Shown: in pieces, positions 55,476 to 64,000 of the stretch
Layout of the letters: every line of letters begins with the position of its first letter
Numbering within the stretch: position 1 is the stretch's first letter
NCBI RefSeq assembly: GCF_004114975.1
Contig: NZ_CP030051.1
Coordinates: 2,356,001-2,420,000, forward strand
Direction: 5' to 3'
Length of the DNA: 64,000 nt
Source of the DNA: Bradyrhizobium guangdongense
Lineage (GTDB): Bacteria > Pseudomonadota > Alphaproteobacteria > Rhizobiales > Xanthobacteraceae
Program-made: the position numbers and the translations under genes
The notes under the pieces: generated by a model
What the model was told of the DNA's origin: nothing
Seen by the model: the letters and a program-made list of their open reading frames with translations, nothing else
Database searches by the model: none

Positions 55476-56261
55476 CGGGCAAAACCCCTGCAGCAGGGTG
55501 TTAAGCTCCGATTACAGAAATTCGGAATAACTTATGTATCGCTCACGCCGGCCTGATCTTGAGGGCGATCGTAGGTCGTCACGTCTGCGAGTCGGGATGC
55601 GGTGGACGCGGCAGCGTCGGCACGATGGGTAGCGGGCAGCCCGAAACCGCGGGCGGACGAACGGCGCTGTCAAATTCGTCGCGCCCACATTCTTTCGGCG
55701 CGTGTGCACATTGCTGAAAGTCCCTGTGGCATCAGCGGCGCGCGTACGACATAACCGTGTGGTCCTGGCCCCAGCCATTTTCGACTTCGATGTTCGGCGC
55801 GTCTTGTTCAGCCCAAGAATTCGATAACCCGCAATCCGACAACTGACGGCTTTTCGCAATCGCCGCCCACGCCATTCGAGGCTCAGCTGGTCTGGGACCG
55901 TGCCAGAGGCAGAGTTCCGATCCAGCCGGTGCGCAGTCCACTATTCTGTCTAACGAGCCGTCCCTCAACGCCCTTTTGTCCTGCATCCAGCCGCCAGTTC
56001 ATGCCTTGCGTTTGCTAGACAGCTTTCGGTGTCTTCTGCAGGGCTGGAGTATGGGTGCCGCTCAGGAGCTTCTGAAAATGAGCAATGTTCTGCTGGCAAG
56101 TGAACCTTTTCAAGCAGATCGGTTGGCCGTGTGGTTGCTAGGCTAGTGGCGATGCTTCTCGTTCCGAATAAGGGCGCAACACTGCCAGGGAACCATCACC
56201 ACGCAAACTCTCGCTTGCGGCTGGGTGCCACACCTGAATTCCACCTGGGGCTTGCCGAGCG

Positions 56262-56444
56262 CTAGATCAGAGCGTCGATCGTTCGTTGCAGCCGAGATAT
56301 GTTCTTCGCTTCCGTCTCGATTTGACGGTTCGTTTCAGAGTCCAAGGATCGCGCATCCGGGGGCGTGTCGGCCTCTAATCGCTCGATGCGCTTTCGAGAT
56401 AGTTCAAGGATCTCTTGAAGCTGCTCTTTCCAGAGAGCGGTCAT
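56262..56444 (-). CDS. Possible small coiled-coil protein
   Basis: A 60-residue frame with heptad-like charge spacing (LQEILELSRKRIERLEADTP, then RQIETEAKNISRLQRTIDAL) ends in a clean stop. The amino-acid pattern looks natural, but the upstream region lacks a clear ribosome site and no partner gene is near. It could be a remnant. Confidence 0.3.
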   Translation of the reverse strand: MTALWKEQLQEILELSRKRIERLEADTPPDARSLDSETNRQIETEAKNISRLQRTIDALI

Positions 56445-57087
56445 GGCTGCAATGCCTACGCAAGACTAGTCGGCTTAACGTTGTCTCTAATGGTTCATAA
56501 ATTACATCTCTTTTTGCTTTGTGCCACCCGCAAGAATACCGGATTCGGCGCCCCGAGGCATCGAACCGAAAGGGGCCGCCTCGCAGCGACCCCTTGCCGG
56601 TTGAAATGCTTGTTCGGGATAGGAAATCCAGCCCCGGCGGGGGCCAGCTTAGAGCTTTCGGAAGCGCCGATAATCCGGACGAATACCGAAAGCGATGCTG
56701 TCCTATTCCTGGACCGGCGAAGGGTCTCACGCCACCAGCCGCAACTTGCTAACCGCCGCCGTCCCGATGATCCGCCGCAACTCGGCCGCGATACCGTCCA
56801 GCACCGCACGTTTTTCGTTCAGTAGTTGTAGACTTTACCAGTGACCGTCGGCACGATTACCTCGGCCGCCTTGACCGCCGCGTGGTCGAGACATTTCGCG
56901 ATCCAGGCATCATCAAAGCCCAGATCACCGGCCAAGGTCGCTGCTGTTCGGCGCTAGTCATGTAGGGTGACAAGCACTGGCAAGCCACTCGCAAGGCTTC
57001 GTCTTCGAAAGTCCGGTCTATCCGGGGCAGCCGCTCTACCGTACCGCGATGAGTGCCGCACTGCGCGGCACCAAGCACGAGACCTGC

Positions 57088-57135
57088 AAGACCAAGACCA
57101 GGACTAAGACTAAAACTAAGACCAAGACTAAGACG
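57088..57135. repeat. Hexanucleotide repeat, eight AAGACY-type units
   Basis: Eight consecutive 6-bp units of AAGACC/AAGACT type, with three variant units, fill 57088-57135. In one plus frame they read as Lys-Thr repeats, and on the minus strand as Leu-Val repeats. Confidence 0.85.
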
Positions 57136-57239
57136 CCCGGTGTGAGCGAATTGCTTGGCCTTAAGCGATTTGCCCCACGACCTTTGTAGGACCGCTGCCA
57201 CACTTGCGGGCGAACTCGGTTACTAGCAGGCTGCGATTG

Positions 57240-57865
57240 CGAAGTGCTTGAGCAAGCCGTGATGGTGAGTTGGCCAATCCAAGGCTCCGTGATGACTCGA
57301 CTCTCGATGCGATGGTGAAGCGCGGCAAAACCCATGAAGAGGATTTTGTCGATCATCTCGGTAGCAGGGGAGCTCCGTCGCCGTCATTGCCGGTGTTGGC
57401 GTCGGTGACGCCTGGGTTGCCCAAACGCCGGAGGCGATGGCGCATGACGATGCGGTGATCGCCCAGGCGGCCTTGCAGGATGGGAATTGAAGTGGTCGCG
57501 CCGCCGTGCTGCGGCGCGTTGAGACACCGAGCGGTTTGGGCGCGTCGTCATACGAGGTCATCCACCACAAAGTTCTCCCGTGAGACTAAGGGCAACATGG
57601 TCCTGCAGCTCAGCACCTACTCGGACCTACTGGCGACCGTGCACCAGAAGGTTCCGGAGACGGCGTATGTCGTGACACCCGGGACGGAGGACCTTCAACT
57701 TGTTGCACTAACCAAAGCGCGGCGCTGATGATGATCAGCACCGGCCAGGTGTCTACAGCGTGGCCGATTTTGCGTCGTTCTACTCACATCAAGCGAAACC
57801 TAGTGGCCTTTGCAGCAGTGCCCCGCACGATCGCCGACCCGGCCGACCATTGCGAGGTCTGCTGA
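57240..57865 (+). pseudogene. RecB-like nuclease of the TM0106 family, decayed
   Basis: Family segments occur in order but in different frames. LRDDSTLDAMVKRGKTHEED begins at about 57290, LRRVETPSGLGASSYEVIHH at about 57510, and RETKGNMVLQLSTYSDLLAT with PETAYVVTPGTEDLQ at about 57580-57700. VADFASFY follows at about 57760. The Glu/Lys nuclease motif around Y-E-V is partly altered (EVIHHK instead of the usual EVVDTK). Several frameshifts and stops show the gene is dead. Confidence 0.65.
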
Positions 57866-58212
57866 TGGCGCGGGCTGCGATGCCGGGCCGATCCGCGAGC
57901 TTGTGCGGCTATTAATGCTGGCGGGATTTGTGAATTGCTTCACATAACGATGCTGCGAATGCTGTCGGTGCGCAAACTAGATCGTTCTCGCTCCATGTTG
58001 CAGACGTGGTCGGCGGATTGGAGCCGAATCTTATGCTAGCATCAAGGCGCCTCCTTGACAGAGGTGGCGTGAAAAGCTTTGATTACCCGCGTTTTCTGAA
58101 AAGTGATTTTTTGCTGCACTTGGCGCAGTGGGCGAACGTGTCTTCTAGAGCACCGTCAGACTAAGCTGAAGAGGAAGGCTCGCTGTTCATCGTCAGGCTT
58201 CGGAGATATTGC
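57866..58212. other. Upstream region of the giant repeat gene
   Basis: No gene is seen. A sigma-70-like pair lies at 58055-58060 (TTGACA) and 58078-58083 (TTTGAT) with a 17-bp spacer, about 130 bp before the giant gene. CGGAGATATTGC just before the ATG serves as a ribosome site. Confidence 0.5.
58055..58083 (+). promoter_or_regulatory. Candidate sigma-70-type promoter
   Basis: The -35 TTGACA is perfect. The -10 TTTGAT matches four of six positions. The spacer is 17 bp and the ATG of the giant gene is 130 bp downstream. By eye this is the best promoter candidate for that gene. Confidence 0.4.
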
Positions 58213-61200
58213 ATGTCCGATTCACTTGCCTCTTGGAACCGCATCAAGAACATCTCCGGGTTCAGTGACGGCGTCCATTCCGGACCGCCGCTGGCTGCGC
58301 CGCTGACATTGCCGGCGAGTGGAGTTGCGCCCGACAGCGCAGGCGCCTCGCTGGACTACTACGTGCGCTTCTCGATGTATGACGGGACGACGTTCACGGT
58401 CGACGGCAACAAGCTGTTCGGCCTGCATGGTTTCTCGTTCAGTGACGACCAGACGCTCAACATCGGCAGCCAGTCGACTGGTGCAGGAGCGGGCAAGGTC
58501 ACCTTCAATCCCTTGCATCTGAGCTTCTCGCAGCTCGGCCTGGATCCGAAGCTGTTCCAGATGCTCGCCTCTGGTACGGCGTTCAAGGAGGTTGATGTCC
58601 TCGGCTACCACGAGAGCGGCGATACCAGCCATCTTGCGGTCGACTACAGCTTTGGCCTGGCTGCAGCCAAGACGTTGGGCATCAATGACAGCGGCATCAC
58701 CACGCTCGACCTCGAATACGGCGCCGAGGCGATGCAGATCTTCAATCAGCATCTCGACGGCTCATACTCCTCGACCCCGGATGCGACGTCATCCTGGAAC
58801 CGCATCAAGAACATCTCCGGGTTCAGCGACGGCGTCCATTCTGGACCGCCGCTGGCTGCGCCGCTGACATTGCCGGCGAGTGGAGTTGCGCCCGACAGCG
58901 CAGGCGCCTCGCTGGACTACTACGTGCGCTTCTCGATGTATGACGGGACGACGTTCACGGTGGACGGCAACAAGCTGTTCGGCCTGCATGGTTTCTCGTT
59001 CAGTGACGACCAGACGCTCAACATCGGCAGCCAGTCGACTGGTGCAGGAGCAGGCAAGGTCACCTTCAATCCCTTGCATCTGAGCTTCTCGCAGCTCGGC
59101 CTGGATCCGAAGCTGTTCCAGATGCTCGCCTCTGGTACGGCGTTCAAGGAGGTTGATGTCCTCGGCTACCACGAGAGCGGCGATACCAGCCATCTTGCGG
59201 TCGACTACAGCTTTGGCCTGGCTGCAGCCAAGACGTTGGGCATCAATGACAGCGGCATCACCACGCTCGATCTCGAGTACGGCGCCGAGGCGATGCAGAT
59301 CTTCAATCAGCATCTCGACGGCTCATACTCCTCGACCCCGGATGCGACGTCATCCTGGAACCGCATCAAGAACATCTCCGGGTTCAGCGACGGCGTCCAT
59401 TCCGGACCGCCGCTGGCTGCGCCGCTGACATTGCCGGCGAGTGGAGTTGCGCCCGACAGCGCAGGCGCCTCGCTGGACTACTACGTGCGCTTCTCGATGT
59501 ATGACGGGACGACGTTCACGGTCGACGGCAACAAGCTGTTCGGCCTGCATGGTTTCTCGTTCAGTGACGACCAGACGCTCAACATCGGCAGCCAGTCGAC
59601 TGGTGCAGGAGCAGGCAAGGTCACCTTCAATCCCTTGCATCTGAGCTTCTCGCAGCTCGGCCTGGATCCGAAGCTGTTCCAGATGCTCGCCTCTGGTACG
59701 GCGTTCAAGGAGGTTGATGTCCTCGGCTACCACGAGAGCGGCGATACCAGCCATCTTGCGGTCGACTACAGCTTTGGCCTGGCTGCAGCCAAGACGTTGG
59801 GCATCAATGACAGCGGCATCACCACGCTCGACCTCGAATACGGCGCCGAGGCGATGCAGATCTTCAATCAGCATCTCGACGGCTCATACTCCTCGACCCC
59901 GGATGCGACGTCATCCTGGAACCGCATCAAGAACATCTCCGGGTTCAGCGACGGCGTCCATTCTGGACCGCCGCTGGCTGCGCCGCTGACATTGCCGGCG
60001 AGTGGAGTTGCGCCCGACAGCGCAGGCGCCTCGCTGGACTACTACGTGCGCTTCTCGATGTATGACGGGACGACGTTCACGGTCGACGGCAACAAGCTGT
60101 TCGGCCTGCATGGTTTCTCGTTCAGTGACGACCAGACGCTCAACATCGGCAGCCAGTCGACTGGTGCAGGAGCAGGCAAGGTCACCTTCAATCCCTTGCA
60201 TCTGAGCTTTTCGCAGCTCGGCCTGGATCCGAAGCTGTTCCAGATGCTCGCCTCTGGTACGGCGTTCAAGGAGGTTGATGTCCTCGGCTACCACGAGAGC
60301 GGCGATACCAGCCATCTTGCGGTCGACTACAGCTTTGGCCTGGCTGCAGCCAAGACGTTGGGCGTCAATGACAGCGGCATCACCACGCTCGATCTCGAAT
60401 ACGGCGCCGAGGCGATGCAGATCTTCAATCAGCATCTCGACGGCTCATACTCCTCGACCCCGGATGCGACGTCATCCTGGAATCGCATCAAGAACATCTC
60501 CGGGTTCAGTGACGGCGTCCATTCCGGACCGCCGCTGGCTGCGCCGCTGAAATTGCCGGCGAGTGGAGTTGCGCCCGACAGCGCAGGCGCCTCGCTGGAC
60601 TACTACGTGCGCTTCTCGATGTATGACGGGACGACGTTCACGGTCGACGGCAACAAGCTGTTTGGCCTGCATGGCTTCTCGTTCAGTGACGACCAGACGC
60701 TCAACATCGGCAGCCAGTCGAGTGGTGCGGGAGCGGGCAAGGTCACCTTCAATCCCTTGCATCTGAGCTTCTCGCAGCTCGGCCTAGATCCGAAGCTGTT
60801 CCAGATGCTCGCCTCTGGTACGGCGTTCAAGGAGGTTGATGTCCTCGGCTACCACGAGAGCGGCGATACCAGCCATCTTGCGGTCGACTACAGCTTTGGC
60901 CTGGCTGCAGCCAAGACGTTGGGCATCAATGACAGCGGCATCACCACGCTCGACCTCGAATACGGCGCCGAGGCGATGCAGATCTTCAATCAGCATCTCG
61001 ACGGCTCATACTCCTCGACCCCGGATGCGACGTCATCCTGGAACCGCATCAAGAACATCTCCGGGTTCAGCGACGGCGTCCATTCCGGACCGCCGCTGGC
61101 TGCGCCGCTGACATTGCCGGCGAGTGGAGTTGCGCCCGACAGCGCAGGCGCCTCGCTGGACTACTACGTGCGCTTCTCGATGTATGACGGGACGACGTTC

Positions 61201-64000
61201 ACGGTCGACGGCAACAAGCTGTTCGGCCTGCATGGCTTCTCGTTCAGCGACGACCAGACGCTGAACATCGGCAGCCAGTCGACTGGTGCAGGAGCAGGCA
61301 AGGTCACCTTCAATCCCTTGCATCTGAGCTTCTCGCAGCTCGGGCTGGATCCGAAGCTGTTCCAGATGCTCGCCTCTGGTACGGCGTTCAAGGAGGTTGA
61401 TGTCCTCGGCTATCACGAGAGCGGCGATACCAGCCATCTTGCGGTCGACTACAGCTTTGGCCTGGCTGCAGCCAAGACGTTGGGCGTCAATGACAGCGGC
61501 ATCACCACGCTCGATCTCGAATACGGCGCCGAGGCGATCCACGTGTTCGATCTCAATCAAGCGCCAGTTGCGCTGTACGGGAGTGCCACAGGTAACGAAG
61601 ACAATTCCATTTCCGGGCACGCTATCGCGACTGATCCTGATCAACTTCCCGGCCCGATTACGTACAGCCTTGTATCCAGTCCTCAACACGGAACGATCGA
61701 TTTCCATCAAGATGGTTCGTTTGTTTTCACGCCGACTGCAGATTTCAATGGGACTGATTCCTTTACGTTCCAAAGCAGCGATGGAGATCTGACGTCGAAT
61801 GTCGCGACATTCAAGCTGAACGTTCGCGAGGTCAACGACGCGCCAATAGCTAACGCGGATGTCAAAACGACAACCGAAAACAGCAAGCTCGTCTTCGCCG
61901 CGTCCGATCTGATCGCCAATGATGTTCCTGGGCCCACGAATGAAGCCGACCAGCACTTGAAAGTGACGTCAGTTTCCGCAACGCCAGACACCCATGGTCG
62001 GGTTTCGCTGGTCGGCGGCCAGGTTATTTTTACGCCCGACAAGGACTATATCGGAGGCGCCTCATTCAATTATACGGTCACTGATGACGGAACAACTGAC
62101 GGCCGCAGCGATCCCCAGAGCAGTTCCGGAATTGTGAGCATTAACGTCCTATCGACGAAAAATCTAACCTACCTGTTGAAGGTGGACGGGATTCAGGGCG
62201 ATTCGACAGTGAAGGGCTATGAGGGTGCCTTCACGGTTGACGAGTTCACGTTCAACGAGCTGACCAAGCTGGCCGCGGGGGCGGGCGGTGGTGGTGCAGG
62301 CAAGGCGCAGTTCGATCCGTTGACGGTCGATATCGGCAGGCTCTCGGCCGGGCTGGTAAAGCTCCTGGCAGATGCAGCGACAGGCAGGCACATCCCCACG
62401 ATTGAGCTTGTGGGTCTGAAGCCGCAGGGCGATGCGCTGCAGAAGCTCTATGACCTGAAGCTGACCGACGCGACGGTGGCAGGCTTTGCCAGCGACGGCG
62501 GCCACGACACGGCGATCGCTTTCGACTTCAACAGAGGCAGCGAGACGATCGCAGGTCAGAATGCCGACGGTTCGCTCAATGCGGGTCAGACCTTCAACTT
62601 TACGGCCGGCCCGCTCGCGCCCGTCGACCACGACATCCTGACGGCGTTTGCGCATGATCACAGCGGGCCTCAGCTAACCTACCTGTTGAAGGTGGACGGG
62701 ATCCAGGGCGATTCGACAGTGAAGGGCTATGAGGGTGCCTTCACGGTTGACGAGTTCACGTTCAACGAGCTGACCAAGCTGGCCGCGGGGGCGGGCGGTG
62801 GTGGTGCAGGCAAGGCGCAGTTCGATCCGTTGACGGTCGATATCGGCAAGCTCTCGGCCGGGCTGGTAAAGCTCCTGGCAGATGCAGCGACAGGCAGGCA
62901 CATCCCCACGATTGAGCTTGTGGGTCTGAAGCCGCAGGGCGATGCGCTGCAGAAGCTCTATGACCTGAAGCTGACCGACGCGACGGTGGCAGGCTTTGCC
63001 AGCGACGGCGGCCACGACACGGCGATCGCTTTCGACTTCAACAGAGGCAGCGAGACGATCGCAGCTCAGAATGCCGACGGTTCGCTCAATGCGGGTCAGA
63101 CCTTCAACTTTACGGCCGGCCCGCTCGCACCCGTCGACCACAACATCCTGACGGCGTTTGCGCATGATCACAGCGGGCCTCAGCTAACCTACCTGTTGAA
63201 GGTGGACGGGATCCAGGGCGATTCGACAGTGAAGGGCTATGAGGGTGCCTTCACGGTTGACGAGTTCACGTTCAACGAGCTGACCAAGCTGGCCGCGGGG
63301 TCGGGCGCTGGTGCAGGCAAGGCGCAGTTCGATCCGTTGACGGTCGATATCGGCAGGCTCTCGGCCGGGCTGGTAAAGCTCCTGGCAGATGCAGCGACAG
63401 GCAGGCACATCCCCACGATTGAGCTTGTGGGTCTGAAGCCGCAGGGCGATGCGCTGCAGAAGCTCTATGACCTGAAGCTGACCGACGCGACGGTGGCAGG
63501 CTTTGCCAGCGACGGAGGCCACGACACGGCGATCGCTTTCGACTTCAACAGAGGCAGCGAGACGATCGCAGCTCAGAATGCCGATGGTTCGCTCAAGGCG
63601 GGTCAGACCTTCAACTTTACGGCCGGCCCGCTCGCACCCGTCGACCACAACATCCTGACGGCGTTTGCGCATGATCACAGCGGGCCTCAGCTAACCTACC
63701 TGTTGAAGGTGGACGGGATCCAGGGCGATTCGACAGTGAAGGGCTATGAGGGTGCCTTCACAGTTGACGAGTTCACGTTCAACGAGCTGACCAAGCTGGC
63801 CGCGGGGGCGGGCGGTGGTGGTGCAGGCAAGGCGCAGTTCGATCCGTTGACGGTCGATATCGGCAAGCTCTCGGCCGGGCTGGTAAAGCTCCTGGCAGAT
63901 GCAGCGACAGGCAGGCACATCCCCACGATTGAGCTTGTGGGTCTGAAGCCACAGGGCGATGCGCTGCAGAAGCTCTATGACCTGAAGCTGACCGACGCGA
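58213..64000 (+). CDS. Giant repeat protein with Hcp-like modules and cadherin-like domains (partial)
   Basis: From the ATG at 58213 (GGAG upstream) the frame stays open to the window end, at least 1929 codons. There is no N-terminal signal peptide, so export by a type I system with a C-terminal signal beyond the window is likely. Residues about 7-1110 hold six 187-residue repeats (DYYVRFSMYDGTTFTVDG, KVTFNPLHLSFSQLGLDPKL). About 1117-1315 hold two cadherin-like domains (GTIDFHQDGSFVFTPTADFN, YIGGASFNYTVTDDGTTDGR). From about 1318 a second array of about 170-residue repeats begins (LTYLLKVDGIQGDSTVKGYE, LADAATGRHIPTIELVGLKP), resembling the T6SS tube protein Hcp. I infer a surface or secreted adhesin-like protein. 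Confidence 0.85.
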   Translation, partial: MSDSLASWNRIKNISGFSDGVHSGPPLAAPLTLPASGVAPDSAGASLDYYVRFSMYDGTTFTVDGNKLFGLHGFSFSDDQTLNIGSQSTGAGAGKVTFNPLHLSFSQLGLDPKLFQMLASGTAFKEVDVLGYHESGDTSHLAVDYSFGLAAAKTLGINDSGITTLDLEYGAEAMQIFNQHLDGSYSSTPDATSSWNRIKNISGFSDGVHSGPPLAAPLTLPASGVAPDSAGASLDYYVRFSMYDGTTFTVDGNKLFGLHGFSFSDDQTLNIGSQSTGAGAGKVTFNPLHLSFSQLGLDPKLFQMLASGTAFKEVDVLGYHESGDTSHLAVDYSFGLAAAKTLGINDSGITTLDLEYGAEAMQIFNQHLDGSYSSTPDATSSWNRIKNISGFSDGVHSGPPLAAPLTLPASGVAPDSAGASLDYYVRFSMYDGTTFTVDGNKLFGLHGFSFSDDQTLNIGSQSTGAGAGKVTFNPLHLSFSQLGLDPKLFQMLASGTAFKEVDVLGYHESGDTSHLAVDYSFGLAAAKTLGINDSGITTLDLEYGAEAMQIFNQHLDGSYSSTPDATSSWNRIKNISGFSDGVHSGPPLAAPLTLPASGVAPDSAGASLDYYVRFSMYDGTTFTVDGNKLFGLHGFSFSDDQTLNIGSQSTGAGAGKVTFNPLHLSFSQLGLDPKLFQMLASGTAFKEVDVLGYHESGDTSHLAVDYSFGLAAAKTLGVNDSGITTLDLEYGAEAMQIFNQHLDGSYSSTPDATSSWNRIKNISGFSDGVHSGPPLAAPLKLPASGVAPDSAGASLDYYVRFSMYDGTTFTVDGNKLFGLHGFSFSDDQTLNIGSQSSGAGAGKVTFNPLHLSFSQLGLDPKLFQMLASGTAFKEVDVLGYHESGDTSHLAVDYSFGLAAAKTLGINDSGITTLDLEYGAEAMQIFNQHLDGSYSSTPDATSSWNRIKNISGFSDGVHSGPPLAAPLTLPASGVAPDSAGASLDYYVRFSMYDGTTFTVDGNKLFGLHGFSFSDDQTLNIGSQSTGAGAGKVTFNPLHLSFSQLGLDPKLFQMLASGTAFKEVDVLGYHESGDTSHLAVDYSFGLAAAKTLGVNDSGITTLDLEYGAEAIHVFDLNQAPVALYGSATGNEDNSISGHAIATDPDQLPGPITYSLVSSPQHGTIDFHQDGSFVFTPTADFNGTDSFTFQSSDGDLTSNVATFKLNVREVNDAPIANADVKTTTENSKLVFAASDLIANDVPGPTNEADQHLKVTSVSATPDTHGRVSLVGGQVIFTPDKDYIGGASFNYTVTDDGTTDGRSDPQSSSGIVSINVLSTKNLTYLLKVDGIQGDSTVKGYEGAFTVDEFTFNELTKLAAGAGGGGAGKAQFDPLTVDIGRLSAGLVKLLADAATGRHIPTIELVGLKPQGDALQKLYDLKLTDATVAGFASDGGHDTAIAFDFNRGSETIAGQNADGSLNAGQTFNFTAGPLAPVDHDILTAFAHDHSGPQLTYLLKVDGIQGDSTVKGYEGAFTVDEFTFNELTKLAAGAGGGGAGKAQFDPLTVDIGKLSAGLVKLLADAATGRHIPTIELVGLKPQGDALQKLYDLKLTDATVAGFASDGGHDTAIAFDFNRGSETIAAQNADGSLNAGQTFNFTAGPLAPVDHNILTAFAHDHSGPQLTYLLKVDGIQGDSTVKGYEGAFTVDEFTFNELTKLAAGSGAGAGKAQFDPLTVDIGRLSAGLVKLLADAATGRHIPTIELVGLKPQGDALQKLYDLKLTDATVAGFASDGGHDTAIAFDFNRGSETIAAQNADGSLKAGQTFNFTAGPLAPVDHNILTAFAHDHSGPQLTYLLKVDGIQGDSTVKGYEGAFTVDEFTFNELTKLAAGAGGGGAGKAQFDPLTVDIGKLSAGLVKLLADAATGRHIPTIELVGLKPQGDALQKLYDLKLTDA
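58231..61542 (+). repeat. Six tandem 561-bp coding repeats
   Basis: Units start at 58231, 58792, 59353, 59914, 60475 and 61036, each beginning with Ser-Trp-Asn-Arg. The period is exactly 561 bp (187 codons). Copies differ by only a few mostly silent substitutions, for example T to K in the fifth unit near 60550. The sixth unit lacks the terminal linker and passes into the cadherin-like region. Confidence 0.95.
62164..64000 (+). repeat. Tandem array of about 510-bp Hcp-like coding repeats
   Basis: Units start at 62164, 62674, 63184 and 63691, with periods 510, 510 and 507 bp. The third unit lacks one Gly codon in the Gly-rich loop (GAGGGGAGK becomes GSGAGAGK). The fourth unit is cut by the window edge. 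Copies are nearly identical. Confidence 0.95.

Larger units (their letters stand above)
55476..57239. other. Decayed gene-poor region of about 1.8 kb
   Basis: No intact gene can be assigned. A 60-codon minus-strand frame at 56262-56444 (TALWKEQLQEILELSRKRIE, then RLEADTPPDARSL) could encode a small coiled-coil protein but has no good ribosome site. Another minus-strand stretch near 56740-56830 (AVLDGIAAELRRIIGTAAVS) looks like a fragment of a coding region with a stop after it. Confidence 0.5.

Noticed and set aside
57047..57180. Small Lys-Thr repeat protein
   Set aside because: The frame exists only because of the hexamer run, with no ribosome site or family-like flanks.
58222..61956. Long minus-strand open frames repeated across the giant gene (about 174 codons each)
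   Set aside because: They recur with the 561-bp period and mirror the plus-strand codon pattern. They are shadows of a strongly coding plus strand, without ribosome sites of their own.
58231..64000. CRISPR-like tandem repetition
   Set aside because: The units are 507-561 bp, in frame and without short repeats and unique spacers. They are protein repeats.

Overview
The window looks like the chromosome of a GC-rich alphaproteobacterium, most likely Bradyrhizobium or a close relative. The reasons are short repeated intergenic palindromes, a PEP-CTERM protein, a GrlR-like protein, several branched-chain-amino-acid-type ABC parts, the style of the stress proteins, and GGAAC-type (EcfG) promoters. 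Identification is from sequence recall only; no database was searched. No rRNA, tRNA or CRISPR array was seen. REGION 1 (1-6 kb): S-formylglutathione hydrolase, a divergently arranged NarL-type response regulator and HisKA_3 sensor kinase, and a large TonB-dependent receptor. This fits a C1 (formaldehyde/methanol) oxidation and metal-uptake neighbourhood. REGION 2 (6-8.5 kb): a PEP-CTERM protein, then debris (a duplicated gene tail and a broken HAF-repeat gene) and a DUF3833 gene. REGION 3 (8.6-16 kb): an envelope/general-stress island with YihY/BrkB, an AI-2E-type permease with an extra C-terminal domain, a frameshifted YidB, GlsB/YeaQ, and a four-gene operon (DUF3618, nutrient-deprivation-like protein, holin-superfamily-III protein, DUF883-like protein). 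Three transcription units carry GGAAC-N16-nGTT boxes. REGION 4 (16.5-22 kb): a periplasmic binding-protein gene cut by a complete IS3-family element with a 3-bp target duplication, then a LuxR-type regulator and gene-poor DNA. 

REGION 5 (22-33.7 kb): a five-gene Liv-type ABC importer operon on the minus strand. On the plus strand follow an exported metallo-beta-lactamase of the AHL-lactonase family and a tightly coupled five-gene cassette: GldA/GldF/GldG-like ABC system, DUF4340 protein and HupE/UreJ-type membrane protein. REGION 6 (34.7-39.5 kb): a Baeyer-Villiger-type flavin monooxygenase, a ModA-like binding protein and two damaged insertion sequences. REGION 7 (39.7-55.5 kb): mostly ordinary chromosome with GrlR-like protein, Tat-exported family-1 glycosidase, thiolase, HU, an hsp20-lon-small ORF operon, DUF892 ferritin-like protein, a frameshifted YbdK-type ligase coupled to a DUF3606-glutamine amidotransferase fusion, MarC, class II aldolase, CLC chloride channel, alpha/beta hydrolase and a small secreted Gly/Tyr-rich protein. 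REGION 8 (55.5-58.2 kb): decayed DNA including a broken RecB-like (TM0106-type) nuclease gene. 

REGION 9 (58.2-64 kb, running off the end): a giant open reading frame. It holds six near-identical 187-residue repeats, two cadherin-like domains, and then a second array of about 170-residue repeats that resemble the type VI secretion tube protein Hcp. This apparent giant surface or secreted protein built from Hcp-like modules is the most unusual thing in the window.
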